Source: an uncultured beta proteobacterium | GTDB lineage: Bacteria; Pseudomonadota; Gammaproteobacteria; Burkholderiales; SG8-41 | Direction: 5' to 3' | DNA: 40,912 nt | Assembly: GCA_903889565.1 (NCBI GenBank) | Contig: CAISYC010000004.1 | Coordinates: 1-40,912, forward strand | Part shown: piece by piece, positions 13,368-22,651 of the stretch | Numbering within the stretch: the first letter of the stretch is position 1 | Layout: each line of letters starts with the position of its first letter | The notes under the pieces: generated by a model | Databases searched by the model: none | The model's input: the letters and a program-made list of their open reading frames with translations, nothing else | Told to the model about the DNA's origin: nothing | Made by a program: the position numbers and the translations under genes

Positions 13368-14319
13368 GCTTGCGGCCGGCTTGGCCGGCACCGTGGCACT
13401 GCAATTCACGGTCGCTGCGGCAGCGCCCTATCCCGACCGCCCGATCCGCATGATCGTGCCGCTCGCCGCCAATGGCGCCATGGACACCGTGGCGCGCGGA
13501 CTCGCCATCAAGTTGAGCGACAGCCTCGGCCAGACCGTGGTGGTGGACAATCGCGGCGGCGGCGGCGGCAGCGTCGGCGCCGAACTCGCGCGCTTCGCCG
13601 CGCCTGACGGCTACACCCTGCTGATGATCAGCGCGAGCTCGGTGATCCATCCGTTGATGTACAAGGCCGAGTACAACGCCGTGCGCGATTTCGCGCCGGT
13701 GACGCAGATCACCAGCCAGCCCTATCTGGTGGTGGTCAATCCGTCGGTGCCGGTAAAAACGCTGCCCGAGTTGATTGCGTATGCGAAAGCGAATCCGAAC
13801 AAACTCAATTACGCCTCGGCCGGCAACGGCAGCCTGATTCATCTCACCGGCGAACTGTTCAAATTCGTCACCGGCACCGAGATGACGCATATCCCGTACA
13901 AGGGCATCGGCGCCGCCTATCCGGATCTGATCGGCGGCCAGGTTCAACTGACCTTCGGCAGCATCATTTCCGCGCTGCCGCAGGTGCGTGCAGGCCGCCT
14001 GCGCGCGCTGGCGGTCACCGGCCCCAAACGCGCCAAGCCACTGCCCGATGTGCCGTCGGCCGCCGAAGCCGGCGTGAAGGATTTCGTGATGACACAGTGG
14101 TACGGCATGCTGGTGCCGGCAAAGACGCCGCAACCGGTGATCGACCGTCTCAATGCTGACATCAAAAAAGCGCTCGACAATCCGGCGGTGCTGGCGCGCC
14201 TCACCGATGACGGCGCCGAAGCCATGCCCGGCACGCCGCAGCAGTTCCGCGATCACCTGATCGCGGAACGCAACAAGTGGGCGGGCGTGATCAGGCAGGC
14301 GAAGATCAGGGGTGATTGA
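13345..14319 (+). CDS. Bug/TctC-family substrate-binding protein
   Basis: 324 aa from ATG 13345; GTG 13360, which overlaps the upstream stop region, is an equally reasonable start. Leader residues through FTVAAAA precede PYPDRPIRMIVPLAANGAMD, where PPGG is replaced by LAANGAMD, followed by VVVDNRGGGGG with canonical Gly residues. FVTGTEMTHIPYKGIG and KDFVMTQWYGMLVPAKTP are typical family segments. It forms an overlapping tandem pair with the divergent-type receptor upstream. No transporter membrane genes follow; a glycosyltransferase gene begins 72 bp later. Confidence 0.91.
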   Translation: MQVSAVNRLAAGLAGTVALQFTVAAAAPYPDRPIRMIVPLAANGAMDTVARGLAIKLSDSLGQTVVVDNRGGGGGSVGAELARFAAPDGYTLLMISASSVIHPLMYKAEYNAVRDFAPVTQITSQPYLVVVNPSVPVKTLPELIAYAKANPNKLNYASAGNGSLIHLTGELFKFVTGTEMTHIPYKGIGAAYPDLIGGQVQLTFGSIISALPQVRAGRLRALAVTGPKRAKPLPDVPSAAEAGVKDFVMTQWYGMLVPAKTPQPVIDRLNADIKKALDNPAVLARLTDDGAEAMPGTPQQFRDHLIAERNKWAGVIRQAKIRGD

Positions 14320-14391
14320 ACATTTCCCAGACCACCCGCTTGCAGGCGCAGTCATCATGATGCACATGACGACGCCTTGCGATTGCGCTCG

Positions 14392-15525
14392 ATGAAGACA
14401 TTGCTGATCGAGGGCTGGCGCGGCATCAATCATTCATTCGCGCTGGTCAATCAGCACCAGTTGCTGCAGCTCGCGGAACAAGCGGATTTCAAAATCTATC
14501 ATCGCGACATGCCGTTCCCCGATCCGGCATGGAAAAATACCATGTCCGGATTCGATGCCGACGACGAAGCGACGATCAATGCCTTCGGCCCGCCGGGCAA
14601 TGCCGCGATCGACGTGATTTACCGGCTGGATTTTCCATTCCGGCTTTACGGCGGGGCGGCAAAACGGATTTTCGTCTTTGCGACCTCGGAATTGGGCAGC
14701 ATTCCGGCCAATTTCATCGATCGCGAACCGGCATCGAATTACGCGCTGGCGAACAACAACTTCGAAATCATCGCGCCCTCGCGCTGGTCCGCTGAGGGCA
14801 TCCGCAGCACCGGCTACGACTGTCCGATCCACGTGGTTCCGCACGGCGTGGATCCCGATTTGTACTGGCCGGCCGCCGCGGACGAAAAACGCGCGCTGCG
14901 GCGCCGGTTCGCACTGCCGGAGCATGCCTTCGTCTTTCTCAATATCGGCGCCATGATGTGGAACAAGGGCGCGGTCGAATTGCTGTGCGCATTCGCCGCG
15001 CACAAGGCGGCGTTTCCGGATTCGCACCTGGTTCTGAAAAGCACGGATTTTTTGTACGGCGGGCATGTCGATCAGGCCGTGCGTTCTGCGATCGGCCGCC
15101 ACGGCAGCGAAGTCACCGCCGCGCTTTCATCCGTGCACATCCTCAGAGACAATCTCTCGCACGACGAACTGGCCTGCCTCTACCGCGCCTGCGATGCTTA
15201 TGTCTCGCCCTATCTTGCCGAGGGCTTCAACCTGCCGGTGCTTGAAGCCATTGCCAGCGGATTGCCGGTGCTCGTCACCGCCGGCGGGCCGACCGACGAC
15301 TTTTGCGACGAGAGCTTTACGCTGAAGATTGCGAGCACGATCGTGGATACCGGCAACAAACATTATCTCAAGCCCGACCTCGACAGCGCCGTCGCGCAAA
15401 TGGCGCGGGTCGTCAACGACAGGGCATGGCGCGAAGCGGCGGCGGTCGCGGGCCCGGAGCGGGTCAGGGAACGTTACTCGTGGCGGGCGGTGACCGCGAC
15501 CCTTTCCGGGGTGCTGCGCGCCTAA
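14392..15525 (+). CDS. GT4-type glycosyltransferase
   Basis: 377-residue cytoplasmic glycosyltransferase of the GT-B fold, started at ATG 14392 (MKTLLIEGWRGINHSF). The C-terminal donor-binding domain shows LNIGAMMWNKGAVELLCAFA and EGFNLPVLEAIASGLPVLVT, the GT4 E-x7-E motif, followed by GGPTDDF. The N-terminal half carries IAPSRWSAEGIRSTGYDCPI and VVPHGVDPDLY. Acceptor and sugar are unknown. It is isolated among receptor genes and its 3' end overlaps the convergent Bug gene by 4 bp. An FkbM methyltransferase lies 3 kb away, the only other hint of surface-polysaccharide modification. Confidence 0.88.
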   Translation: MKTLLIEGWRGINHSFALVNQHQLLQLAEQADFKIYHRDMPFPDPAWKNTMSGFDADDEATINAFGPPGNAAIDVIYRLDFPFRLYGGAAKRIFVFATSELGSIPANFIDREPASNYALANNNFEIIAPSRWSAEGIRSTGYDCPIHVVPHGVDPDLYWPAAADEKRALRRRFALPEHAFVFLNIGAMMWNKGAVELLCAFAAHKAAFPDSHLVLKSTDFLYGGHVDQAVRSAIGRHGSEVTAALSSVHILRDNLSHDELACLYRACDAYVSPYLAEGFNLPVLEAIASGLPVLVTAGGPTDDFCDESFTLKIASTIVDTGNKHYLKPDLDSAVAQMARVVNDRAWREAAAVAGPERVRERYSWRAVTATLSGVLRA

Positions 15526-16499
15526 TCGACGCGCATGCCCGATTTCTTCACGACCTCCGTCCACAGCGTAATTTCATTGCGGATGCGCTGCGCGAGTTCC
15601 TCCGGCGTGCTGCCGGCGGGGTTCGCCCCCTGGCTAAGAATGTAGTCCTTGACCTCCGCGCTGCCGAGTATGTTGTTGATCTCGGCATTGAGCCGCGCAA
15701 TCACCGCTGCAGGCGTGTTTGCCGGCGCGATGATGCCCTCCCAATCATAGAGTTCGAAGCCCGGGTAGCCGCTCTCGGCGATGGTCGGCACCGCGGGCAG
15801 CAGCGACACCCGCGCGGCGCTGGTCACGCCCAGCGCGTGAATGCGGCCCGATTTGATGTGTTGCAGGGCCGGCGGCCCCGGAATGAACATGATGGCGAGC
15901 TGGCCGCCCAGCACGTCGCTCAACGCGGGCGCCGCGCCTTTGTACGGAACATGCAGGATATCGACGCCGGCCACCGCCTTGAAGCGCTCCATGGTCAGAT
16001 GCAGCAGGCTGCCGTTGCCCGCCGAGGCATAACTCAACTGGCCCGGTCGCGCCTTCGCCAGCGCGACAAGTTCGCGCACGGAATGCACCGGCAGCGACGG
16101 ATGAACGACCAGAAAGCTCGGCAGCAAGGCGACCAGGCTCACCGGCGCAAAGTCCTTTACGGTGTCATAGGACAGACGCGCAACCAGCGCAGGATTGGCG
16201 CCGAACGCGATGTTGGCCATCAGCAGCGTGTAACCGTCAGGCGCCGACCGCGCGACGAGTTCGCTGCCGATGACGGTGCCGCCGCCGGGCCGGTTATCGA
16301 CGATCACCTGCTGTTTAAAAATTTCAGAGAGCTTGCTGGAGACGATGCGCGCCATGAAATCAACTGTGCCGCCGGGCGGGTAACCGACGACGATGCGCAC
16401 CGGACGGGCGGGATAACTCTGCGCGCAGCACAACGCGGAAGCAGCGCACACGCACAGTGTTGCGAAAACAAGCACGGACTGGCGGAATGCCTTCAGCAT
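15522..16499 (-). CDS. Bug/TctC-family substrate-binding protein
   Basis: 325-residue periplasmic receptor from ATG 16499 with leader ending CAASALCCA before QSYPARPVRIVVGYPPGGTVD. The second loop is VIVDNRPGGGTVIGSEL. LSYDTVKDFAPVSLVALLPS and AESGYPGFELYDWEGIIAP are family-typical. It is the last gene of the leftward run beginning at 22509, 103 bp after the YrdC-like gene, and converges on the glycosyltransferase. Confidence 0.92.
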   Translation of the reverse strand: MLKAFRQSVLVFATLCVCAASALCCAQSYPARPVRIVVGYPPGGTVDFMARIVSSKLSEIFKQQVIVDNRPGGGTVIGSELVARSAPDGYTLLMANIAFGANPALVARLSYDTVKDFAPVSLVALLPSFLVVHPSLPVHSVRELVALAKARPGQLSYASAGNGSLLHLTMERFKAVAGVDILHVPYKGAAPALSDVLGGQLAIMFIPGPPALQHIKSGRIHALGVTSAARVSLLPAVPTIAESGYPGFELYDWEGIIAPANTPAAVIARLNAEINNILGSAEVKDYILSQGANPAGSTPEELAQRIRNEITLWTEVVKKSGMRVD

Positions 16500-16602
16500 G
16501 AACTCCCCCCGTAAATTCTCGTTGTCGGCGGGCCGGTCCAGCGGACAGTCGTGTGCCGGCCGGCTTTGCCGCCATTATAGGTGAAACGCCGCGCGCCGCC
16601 GT

Positions 16603-17307
16603 TTAAGCCGGTTTCGCTTTCAGTTCGACATCGAACTCCTCGCGGATGACGTCGCGAATGCGCTCGAAACAAACGCCCTCGCGCACGATGCTCATGTCGC
16701 GAAAATCGATCATGGTGCTCGAACGACCATGCGGATTGTGATAACGCGATTGCCCGTAATCGATCACGATATCGGCGGCGGCGATCATTTCCGGCTCGAT
16801 GTCCTCGACCCGGTATTTGCTGCCGGTCAGCGAAACATTGGCCGACGAACCAACCAGCGGCGTCATCGCGTCAAAACTGATCCGCGAAATCCGGTTGCGC
16901 AGCCGTCCCGCGTTGAGCAGCAGATTGAGCGTGTCGTCTTTGACGGCATTGCCGAGCACGAATGGCGACAGATTGCCGAGAAAGGGATGTTCGCGACGAA
17001 ACGGCGCGATCACCGCCAGCGGCAGATCGTGCTTCACCGTGACCGCGCGCACGATGGCTTTGCCGCGCGCATCCATGCGGTGGATTTCATCGTGCAGTTC
17101 GAGGCAGCCGACGATGCCGGTCGGGCGACCGAAACTGCGCGCCTTCGCCGCATAAATGCGGAGCACCGAGGCCTCGGAGCGGCCGAGGATGGCATAGGCG
17201 ACATCGAGATAAATGATGGCGGTGCCGCCGCCGGCGACGACATCGAACACGCGCTGCGCATCGCGCTCGATGGTTTCCTGCGCCAGCGCGCTTTCCGGGC
17301 TTTGCAT
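16603..17307 (-). CDS. YrdC/Sua5-family protein (threonylcarbamoyl-AMP synthase-like)
   Basis: 234 residues. The YrdC fold signature is present: a K-A-R-S-F-G-R-P run followed by TGIVG, LAVIAPFRREHPFL, TPLVGSSANVSLTGSKY near residues 150-166, and a C-terminal GRSSTMIDF (the STI/V-D motif). Family members bind ATP and threonylcarbamate for tRNA t6A synthesis, but the N-terminal region here (AIIYLDVAYAILGRSE) departs from the usual PTDTVYG motif, so it may be a paralogue with another carbamoylation role. It sits between a cytochrome and a Bug gene, an unusual context. Confidence 0.8.
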   Translation of the reverse strand: MQSPESALAQETIERDAQRVFDVVAGGGTAIIYLDVAYAILGRSEASVLRIYAAKARSFGRPTGIVGCLELHDEIHRMDARGKAIVRAVTVKHDLPLAVIAPFRREHPFLGNLSPFVLGNAVKDDTLNLLLNAGRLRNRISRISFDAMTPLVGSSANVSLTGSKYRVEDIEPEMIAAADIVIDYGQSRYHNPHGRSSTMIDFRDMSIVREGVCFERIRDVIREEFDVELKAKPA

Positions 17308-17328
17308 CAGTGCCGATTCACATCGAAA

Positions 17329-17937
17329 TTATTGCGGACAGGGTGCGCCCGCGTTCATCCATGTTTTGAACGCCGCGACGGTTTGCGCGCGCGTCGCCGG
17401 CGGCGCTTTGCGCAGCCCGCCCGGCGCCCAGCCCCAGGCCACCTGCCGGTTGTCGCGAATATGCGCCATCATCGCGGCGAGATTGCGGCCCCGGGTCAGG
17501 CGCGGGTCCTTGATCGACACGCAGAGTTCGCGCGGCGTCAGGCCGTAAAAAACCATTTTCAATGCGGGCGGCGGCAGATGCCAGTCGGGCGAACCCGGCG
17601 GCGCCTGCGGCCCGTAACTGAGCGGCAGGTTGCGATCGAGGTGGCAGGACGAGCATTCGTTGGCCGGCGCGCCATGCCCGTCAGCGCCGCGCACGATGCC
17701 CTGATCGTGCGGGACACTGTCGTCGCCCTGCAGCGGCGCATCGCCGGGCACGTGGCAGTTGCGGCAGCGCGGATGCTGCAGCACCGAGCGCACGGTCTCG
17801 AACGCGCGCAGGCCGTCGTCCGCGGAGAGTGCGGCTTGCGCCGCCGCATTGGCGCTCACCAGCGATGCCGCGATGCCCGTCGCAATCATCAGGCACGCGA
17901 AACAACCGGCAGCGCGTTTCGTTTTCAGTTTCATCAT
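17329..17937 (-). CDS. exported dihaem c-type cytochrome-like protein
   Basis: 202 residues from ATG 17937, with an N-terminal leader (basic KLKTKR, hydrophobic core, cleavage near ANAAA). Two covalent haem sites are visible: CRNCH (residues 58-62) and CSSCH (95-99). Met residues in LKMVFYGLTP or AAMMAHIRD could be axial ligands. Periplasmic electron carrier by inference; no partner oxidase or dehydrogenase is adjacent, although the TcuA-like flavoprotein is 5 kb away. It is 21 bp upstream of the YrdC-like gene on the same strand. Confidence 0.82.
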   Translation of the reverse strand: MMKLKTKRAAGCFACLMIATGIAASLVSANAAAQAALSADDGLRAFETVRSVLQHPRCRNCHVPGDAPLQGDDSVPHDQGIVRGADGHGAPANECSSCHLDRNLPLSYGPQAPPGSPDWHLPPPALKMVFYGLTPRELCVSIKDPRLTRGRNLAAMMAHIRDNRQVAWGWAPGGLRKAPPATRAQTVAAFKTWMNAGAPCPQ

Positions 17938-18003
17938 TTCCCGATCGACGTGGTTTACATCCAGGAACTAGCTGGCAATTCGCCGTCTGTCAGCGTCAAG
18001 ATA

Positions 18004-18699
18004 TCACTTGCGCAAAATGCGGTGCAATGCTTTCTTCCGGTAGGTAACGTCGTAATAGCTGCCGCCCTGCGGGCGTTCGGCGAATTTCTTGCGCGCGACC
18101 TCGCGATAACCGTGCTTTCGCATGAAGGCCTGAATATCGGCAAGCCGGCAGCAACCGGCGTAGGCTTCGAAATCGGACACCTCGGTCTTGATGTATTCAA
18201 ACGCGTGCAACAACGGAACGCAGCCCTCCAGCACCATCAACTCCGAGCCCTGCGTATCCATGACCAGCGCGCCGTAGTCCGCCGGGTCGATCGCTGCCTG
18301 TTCGAACAGCGCCGTCAGCGTAGTGCTCTTCAGCGTGATCGTTTCGACATAATCGACCTCGGGCCAGATATCCCGGTGATCCTTGAGATCGAGGATCGAG
18401 GACGAACGCCCTTCGTTGTTGGCAATATTAAAACGGTATTCCGCGCCGTTGCGATCGGTGATGAGCGCGCACAATGCGCGCTGCCGCGCAAACGGTTTGA
18501 TATTCGCCGCCAGCGTTTCGAATATTGCAGGAATCGGCTCGATCCAGAGTACCTGCAAGCCGAGCTGGTCATAGATTTCACGCTCCTGGCCGGTATTGGC
18601 GCCAATGTGCACCACGCCGCGCACGCATTCGAGAAAATGCCGGTTCTCCGCACCGGGTTGCTTGAGGAAATTCCGCGCCAGATTGCCGAGCATGCTCAT
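18004..18699 (-). CDS. FkbM-family methyltransferase
   Basis: 231 residues. The SAM-binding Rossmann start VVHIGANTGQEREIY (about residues 29-43) and the FkbM motif MDTQGSELMVLEGC are clear, with IEPIPAIFETLAANI between them. These enzymes O-methylate sugars or polyketides in the cytoplasm. Starts are ATG 18699 or ATG 18693. The gene follows prpD by 56 bp on the same strand but has no obvious link to organic-acid metabolism. The glycosyltransferase 2.5 kb downstream could be a functional partner. Confidence 0.88.
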   Translation of the reverse strand: MSMLGNLARNFLKQPGAENRHFLECVRGVVHIGANTGQEREIYDQLGLQVLWIEPIPAIFETLAANIKPFARQRALCALITDRNGAEYRFNIANNEGRSSSILDLKDHRDIWPEVDYVETITLKSTTLTALFEQAAIDPADYGALVMDTQGSELMVLEGCVPLLHAFEYIKTEVSDFEAYAGCCRLADIQAFMRKHGYREVARKKFAERPQGGSYYDVTYRKKALHRILRK

Positions 18700-18755
18700 C
18701 CCGCCCTGTCCTCGCAGTTCCCGCCGGCGCGCAACGCGGCATCCATGCGCATGAT

Positions 18756-20198
18756 CTAGACCACAAGCAAATCGACAAATTCATTGACCGGCGTCGCCGC
18801 CAGTCGCGCCTTGTCGGCGCAAAGGTCAAGGATCGCCTGCTGCTGTTTCGCCGGAAAGCGCCGCGCCAGATTGGTTTTGAATTTCTCCAGCAACAATGGA
18901 ATGCCGTCTTTGCGCCGGCGCGGATGGCCGAGCGGGTATTCGATTTCGACCTTGGCGGTTTTGCTGCCGTCCTTGTACGTCACCCGGATGGCGGCACCGT
19001 TGGAGCGGCGTTTCGGATCAAACAGGCTTTCGGTCAGCTTCTTGTCCATGGTCACCGTCATTTTCGCGCGCAGAACATCGATGCGCGGATCGGCGGCGGC
19101 GGCGTCTTCGTAGTCCTGCGCGGTCAGGCGGCCGAAGATCAGGCCGATTGCCGCGATGTACTGGATGCAGTGATCGCGGTCGGCCGGATTGTGCAGCGGG
19201 CCCTCTTTGATCAGATGAAAGGATTTGTCGTGCGTCCACAACTCGACTTTCGCGATGTCGCCAAGCCGGTCTTTGATCTGCGGATGCAGTTTGATCGCGC
19301 ACTCGGCCATGCTCTGGCCGTGAAAGCCCGCCGGATAGGCGATTTTGAACAGCACGTTTTCCATCACATAGGAACCGAAGGGCCGCGTGTATTTGAACGG
19401 CTTGCCCTCGAACAGCACGTCGTAGAAGCCCCACTGCTTAGCGCTGAGCGCCGACGGGTAACCCATCTCGCCTTTGAGCGCCATCATGGCCAGGCGCACC
19501 GCGCGGCTGGTCGCATCGCCCGCCGCCCATGATTTCCGAGAGCCAGTGTTGGGTGCGTGACGGTAAGTACGGATGGCCTGACCGTCGATCCACGCATTCG
19601 ACACCGCGTTCAAAATCTCGTCGCGCGTGCCGCCCATCAACTGCGCCACCACCGCGGTCGAGGCGATTTTGACGAGGATAACGTGGTCGATGCCGAGGCC
19701 GTTGAAATTGTTTTCGAGCGCGGTGATGCCCTGGATTTCGTGCGCCTTGATCATCGCGGTGAGCACATCGCGGATTTTCAGCGGTGCCTTGCCGGCGGCG
19801 ACATTGCAGCGCGAAATGTAATCGGCGGTGGCCAATATGCCGCCGAGATTGTCCGAGGGATGCGCGCCGTTGCGGCCGAACCATGCGTCGTTGTAATCGA
19901 GCCAGCGGTTCATGCTGCCGATGTTGAACGCCGCCGTCACCGGATCGAGCACGTATGACGTGCCCGGAACGCGCGCGCCGTTGGGCACGATGGTGCCGGA
20001 CACGGCGGGCCCCAACAGCTTGGTGCAGGCCGGATAAGACAGGGCTTCGAGGCCGCAGCCCAGCGTGTCCATCAGGCAGTAATGCGCGGTCTTGTAGGCA
20101 AGCGCGCTTTTGATTTTGTAGTTGGCCGCGTAATCGGCAATAGCGACGATTTCGCGGTCGAAGGGCGGGCGTTTGCCGGCTTTGGTTTTGGCTGTCAT
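18756..20198 (-). CDS. prpD: 2-methylcitrate dehydratase-like protein (PrpD)
   Basis: 480 residues, the closest of the four MmgE/PrpD proteins here to true PrpD, which dehydrates 2-methylcitrate in propionate catabolism. Seen are [20 protein letters not shown] (active-site His-Pro-Ser-Asp), [40 protein letters not shown] and [23 protein letters not shown] 20198 is chosen; it overlaps the stop of the upstream Bug gene as TGATG, indicating coupling. No prpB or prpC is in the window, so a dedicated role with the adjacent receptor, on citrate-like acids, is possible. Confidence 0.85.
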   Translation of the reverse strand: MTAKTKAGKRPPFDREIVAIADYAANYKIKSALAYKTAHYCLMDTLGCGLEALSYPACTKLLGPAVSGTIVPNGARVPGTSYVLDPVTAAFNIGSMNRWLDYNDAWFGRNGAHPSDNLGGILATADYISRCNVAAGKAPLKIRDVLTAMIKAHEIQGITALENNFNGLGIDHVILVKIASTAVVAQLMGGTRDEILNAVSNAWIDGQAIRTYRHAPNTGSRKSWAAGDATSRAVRLAMMALKGEMGYPSALSAKQWGFYDVLFEGKPFKYTRPFGSYVMENVLFKIAYPAGFHGQSMAECAIKLHPQIKDRLGDIAKVELWTHDKSFHLIKEGPLHNPADRDHCIQYIAAIGLIFGRLTAQDYEDAAAADPRIDVLRAKMTVTMDKKLTESLFDPKRRSNGAAIRVTYKDGSKTAKVEIEYPLGHPRRRKDGIPLLLEKFKTNLARRFPAKQQQAILDLCADKARLAATPVNEFVDLLVV

Positions 20199-21142
20199 CA
20201 ATCCACCTTGATATTGGCTGCGCGCGCGACGCGGGTCCAGCGCGCGATCTCGGCTTTGAGAAAAGCCGCGTATTGCTCGGGCGTGCTGCCGACGGCCTCG
20301 GTCGCGTCGGCAGCCAAACGCGTGCGGACCTCGGGCATCTGCACGATGCGCGCGACTTCGCGTGACAGTTTGACCACGATGTCGTTCGGCGTGCGCGCCG
20401 GCAACAGCGCGCCGATCCAGCCGGTGAATTCATAACCGGGCACGCCCGATTCGGCGATGGTCGGAACGTCGGGCAGCGCCGGCGAACGCTTCGGCGTGGT
20501 GACGGCGAGCAAACGAAGCCGGCCGTCGCGCGCCGCCGGCAGTGTCGAAGACGGGCTGCCGAACACGATCTGCACGCGGCCGCCGAGGAGATCGGTCACC
20601 GCCTGCGGCAGGCCTTTGTACGGCACATGCACGATGTTCACCTTCGCCAGCAGCTTGAACAGCTCGCCGGCCAGATGGTTCGAACTTGCGTTGCCGCTGG
20701 AGCCGTAGTTGAGTTCGCCCGGATGCGCCTTCGCGTAGGCGATCAGGTCCTGCACCGATTTGACCGGCACGCCCGGATGGGCGACGAGAATATTCGACTG
20801 CGACACCACCTGCCCCACTGGAACGAAATCGCGCAGCGTGCTGAACGGCAGCTTGTTGTAAACGCTTTCGCGGATCGACAGCGCCGAGGTGGCGAACATG
20901 ATGGTGTAACCGTCGGGCGCCGAGTGCGCGGCGATTTCGGCGCCGACAATGCCGTTGCGGTTATCGACGATCACGGGTTGGCCCCAGGCATCGGTCAGTT
21001 TCTGGCCGACCGCGCGCGCGACAAGGTCGCCGGCGCCGCCGGCGGCCGACGGCACGATGATGCGCAGCGGATGCAGCGGCCAGTCCTGCGCGGCGACGGC
21101 GCTTGCTGCAGCAAGCGCCGTCAGCAATGCAACGAAGCGCAT
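20198..21142 (-). CDS. Bug/TctC-family substrate-binding protein
   Basis: 314 residues, leader [18 protein letters not shown]. The first loop is [14 protein letters not shown] and the second [13 protein letters not shown], a variant without [22 protein letters not shown] and [20 protein letters not shown] are typical. It is the middle gene of a tightly packed trio: its ATG shares one base with the upstream stop (TGATG) and its stop shares one base with the prpD start (TGATG). This locks the receptor to two PrpD-fold enzymes and suggests it binds their substrate. Confidence 0.92.
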   Translation of the reverse strand: MRFVALLTALAAASAVAAQDWPLHPLRIIVPSAAGGAGDLVARAVGQKLTDAWGQPVIVDNRNGIVGAEIAAHSAPDGYTIMFATSALSIRESVYNKLPFSTLRDFVPVGQVVSQSNILVAHPGVPVKSVQDLIAYAKAHPGELNYGSSGNASSNHLAGELFKLLAKVNIVHVPYKGLPQAVTDLLGGRVQIVFGSPSSTLPAARDGRLRLLAVTTPKRSPALPDVPTIAESGVPGYEFTGWIGALLPARTPNDIVVKLSREVARIVQMPEVRTRLAADATEAVGSTPEQYAAFLKAEIARWTRVARAANIKVD

Positions 21143-22509
21143 CAGATAAATTCCAGCGCGCCGATGTCCTTCACGGTTTCCAGCGCCGAGAACTGTTCGA
21201 ACAGGCGCGCCGCGGTTGCCGGCGCGATACCGCTGACCACGCGATCGAATTTTTCACGCAGCTCGGCGTCGGTCAGCGGTCGCCGCGGCATCCCCGGAAA
21301 CACCTCCGCAAGATGTTCGATGACCTGTCCGTTCTTCAACGTCACGGTCATGCGCGTGGCGAACTGGTTGTCGCGCGTGAGTTCGTTGTCCGACTGGAGC
21401 CTGACCTTGCGGCAGAGCGCACGGATTTCCGCATCGGCGATAGCCGCGTCGGAAAACTGCGCCGGATCCCGCGGATCGCGATAAAAGGCGAGTGCGACGC
21501 AGAACGGCGTGCTGTATTGCGCCATCGTGATGTCCTGCGGCTCGGTGATGTTGTGATGGCTGACCATCTTCTCGCTGCTTGCCACCGTGATCGACTCGAT
21601 GTCGCCGCCCTTGAGGCCGTGCGCCGCTTTCAGCTCCAGCACCGCCGTCACCGGCACGTGCGCGGTGATGTGGCAGGAATAGCGTTTCATCATGATTTTC
21701 ATGGTGTGCCAGGTGCTACCGAAACCAGCGGTCAGGCGCGGCGCATCGAATTCGTCGCAGAACACCTTAAAGACGCCGAACTTGCCCTCGAACACCTCGG
21801 ACGGACCGGTGAAGCCGTCGCGCGCAAACGATGCAGCCATCACTGCACCCTCGGCGGCGCGGCCCAGATGCATGCGCTTGACCATGCCACCGCCCGATTT
21901 CGAAAACTCGAGCAGGCCGGAACACAGCGAACCGCCGATGCCCAGCGCCTGCGCCATGCGCGCGGTGTCGAGCTTCATCAAGAGACCCGCGGTGATGGCG
22001 CCGCCGAACACGCCGGTGATGCCGGGCGCATGAAAGCCGACTTTCTCCGGCGAATGGCGTGTCGAGTCGCCAACGCGGTAGGTAATTTCGGAGCCGGCGA
22101 CGAAGGCGGTCAGCAGATCGCGCCCGCTGGCGCCGACCTCCTGTGCGATCGCCAGTCCCGGTGCCAGCAGCGCGGTGCCGATATGCGCGCCGACGCCGGG
22201 CTGCACCAGGCTGTCCATTTCAAAGGCGTGACCGGCCGCACCGTTGGCGAGCGCGGCGTAGGGCGCGGCAAGTTTGAGTTTGGTGCCGAGCACGCTGGCC
22301 TTGCCGGCGGCACCGTTGCGCAATGCGTATTCATTGATGATGCGGCACCACGGCATCGATGCGCCGAAGCTGGCCACCGCGATGGTGTCGATGATGCAGG
22401 CCTTGGCACGCGCAATCACCTCGGCGGGAATGTCTTCGTATTTGAGCGACGTGGCGTAGGCTGCCAGCGTGTGGGCGGCCGACGCGCTGCCTGCGGTTGC
22501 GGTATCCAT
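21142..22509 (-). CDS. MmgE/PrpD family protein
   Basis: 455 residues from ATG 22509. Seen are TLAAYATSLKYEDIPAEVI, IIDTIAVASFGASMPWCRII, a GHAFEMDSLVQPGVGAHIGT segment at the usual active-site position, GVFGGAITAGLLMKLDTARM and YSCHITAHVPVTAVLEL. It is the first gene of the operon MmgE/PrpD - Bug - PrpD. It differs from the canonical PrpD downstream, so the two probably act on different intermediates. The usual HPSD motif is replaced by GVGAHIG. Confidence 0.9.
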   Translation of the reverse strand: MDTATAGSASAAHTLAAYATSLKYEDIPAEVIARAKACIIDTIAVASFGASMPWCRIINEYALRNGAAGKASVLGTKLKLAAPYAALANGAAGHAFEMDSLVQPGVGAHIGTALLAPGLAIAQEVGASGRDLLTAFVAGSEITYRVGDSTRHSPEKVGFHAPGITGVFGGAITAGLLMKLDTARMAQALGIGGSLCSGLLEFSKSGGGMVKRMHLGRAAEGAVMAASFARDGFTGPSEVFEGKFGVFKVFCDEFDAPRLTAGFGSTWHTMKIMMKRYSCHITAHVPVTAVLELKAAHGLKGGDIESITVASSEKMVSHHNITEPQDITMAQYSTPFCVALAFYRDPRDPAQFSDAAIADAEIRALCRKVRLQSDNELTRDNQFATRMTVTLKNGQVIEHLAEVFPGMPRRPLTDAELREKFDRVVSGIAPATAARLFEQFSALETVKDIGALEFI

Positions 22510-22584
22510 TGCGATCTCCGGAGTTTTCGTGGGGTCGGCCGATTTTAGCGCGCCTCGACGCGGCTATCGGCGGAATCGCTGTTG

Positions 22585-22590
22585 TAAAAT
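22585..22590 (+). promoter_or_regulatory. possible -10 box in the divergent mmgE/tcuA intergenic region
   Basis: TAAAAT lies in a locally A+T-rich spot of the 142-bp divergent gap, 62 bp before the GTG of the TcuA-like gene. The -35 region is not convincing. Confidence 0.25.
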
Positions 22591-22651
22591 AACACTCAAA
22601 CGCGCAGGTCCGTCAAAAGCGCGCAGCCATTTCTGATTTGCGGGGAGCAGC

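Noticed and set aside
16729-18759. 676-codon rightward frame opposite the YrdC, cytochrome and FkbM genes
   Set aside because: It spans three genuine leftward genes antisense and shows no recognisable domain.
18756-20198. Complete methylcitrate cycle operon
   Set aside because: No prpB, prpC or acnD gene is present; only PrpD-fold proteins and receptors are found.
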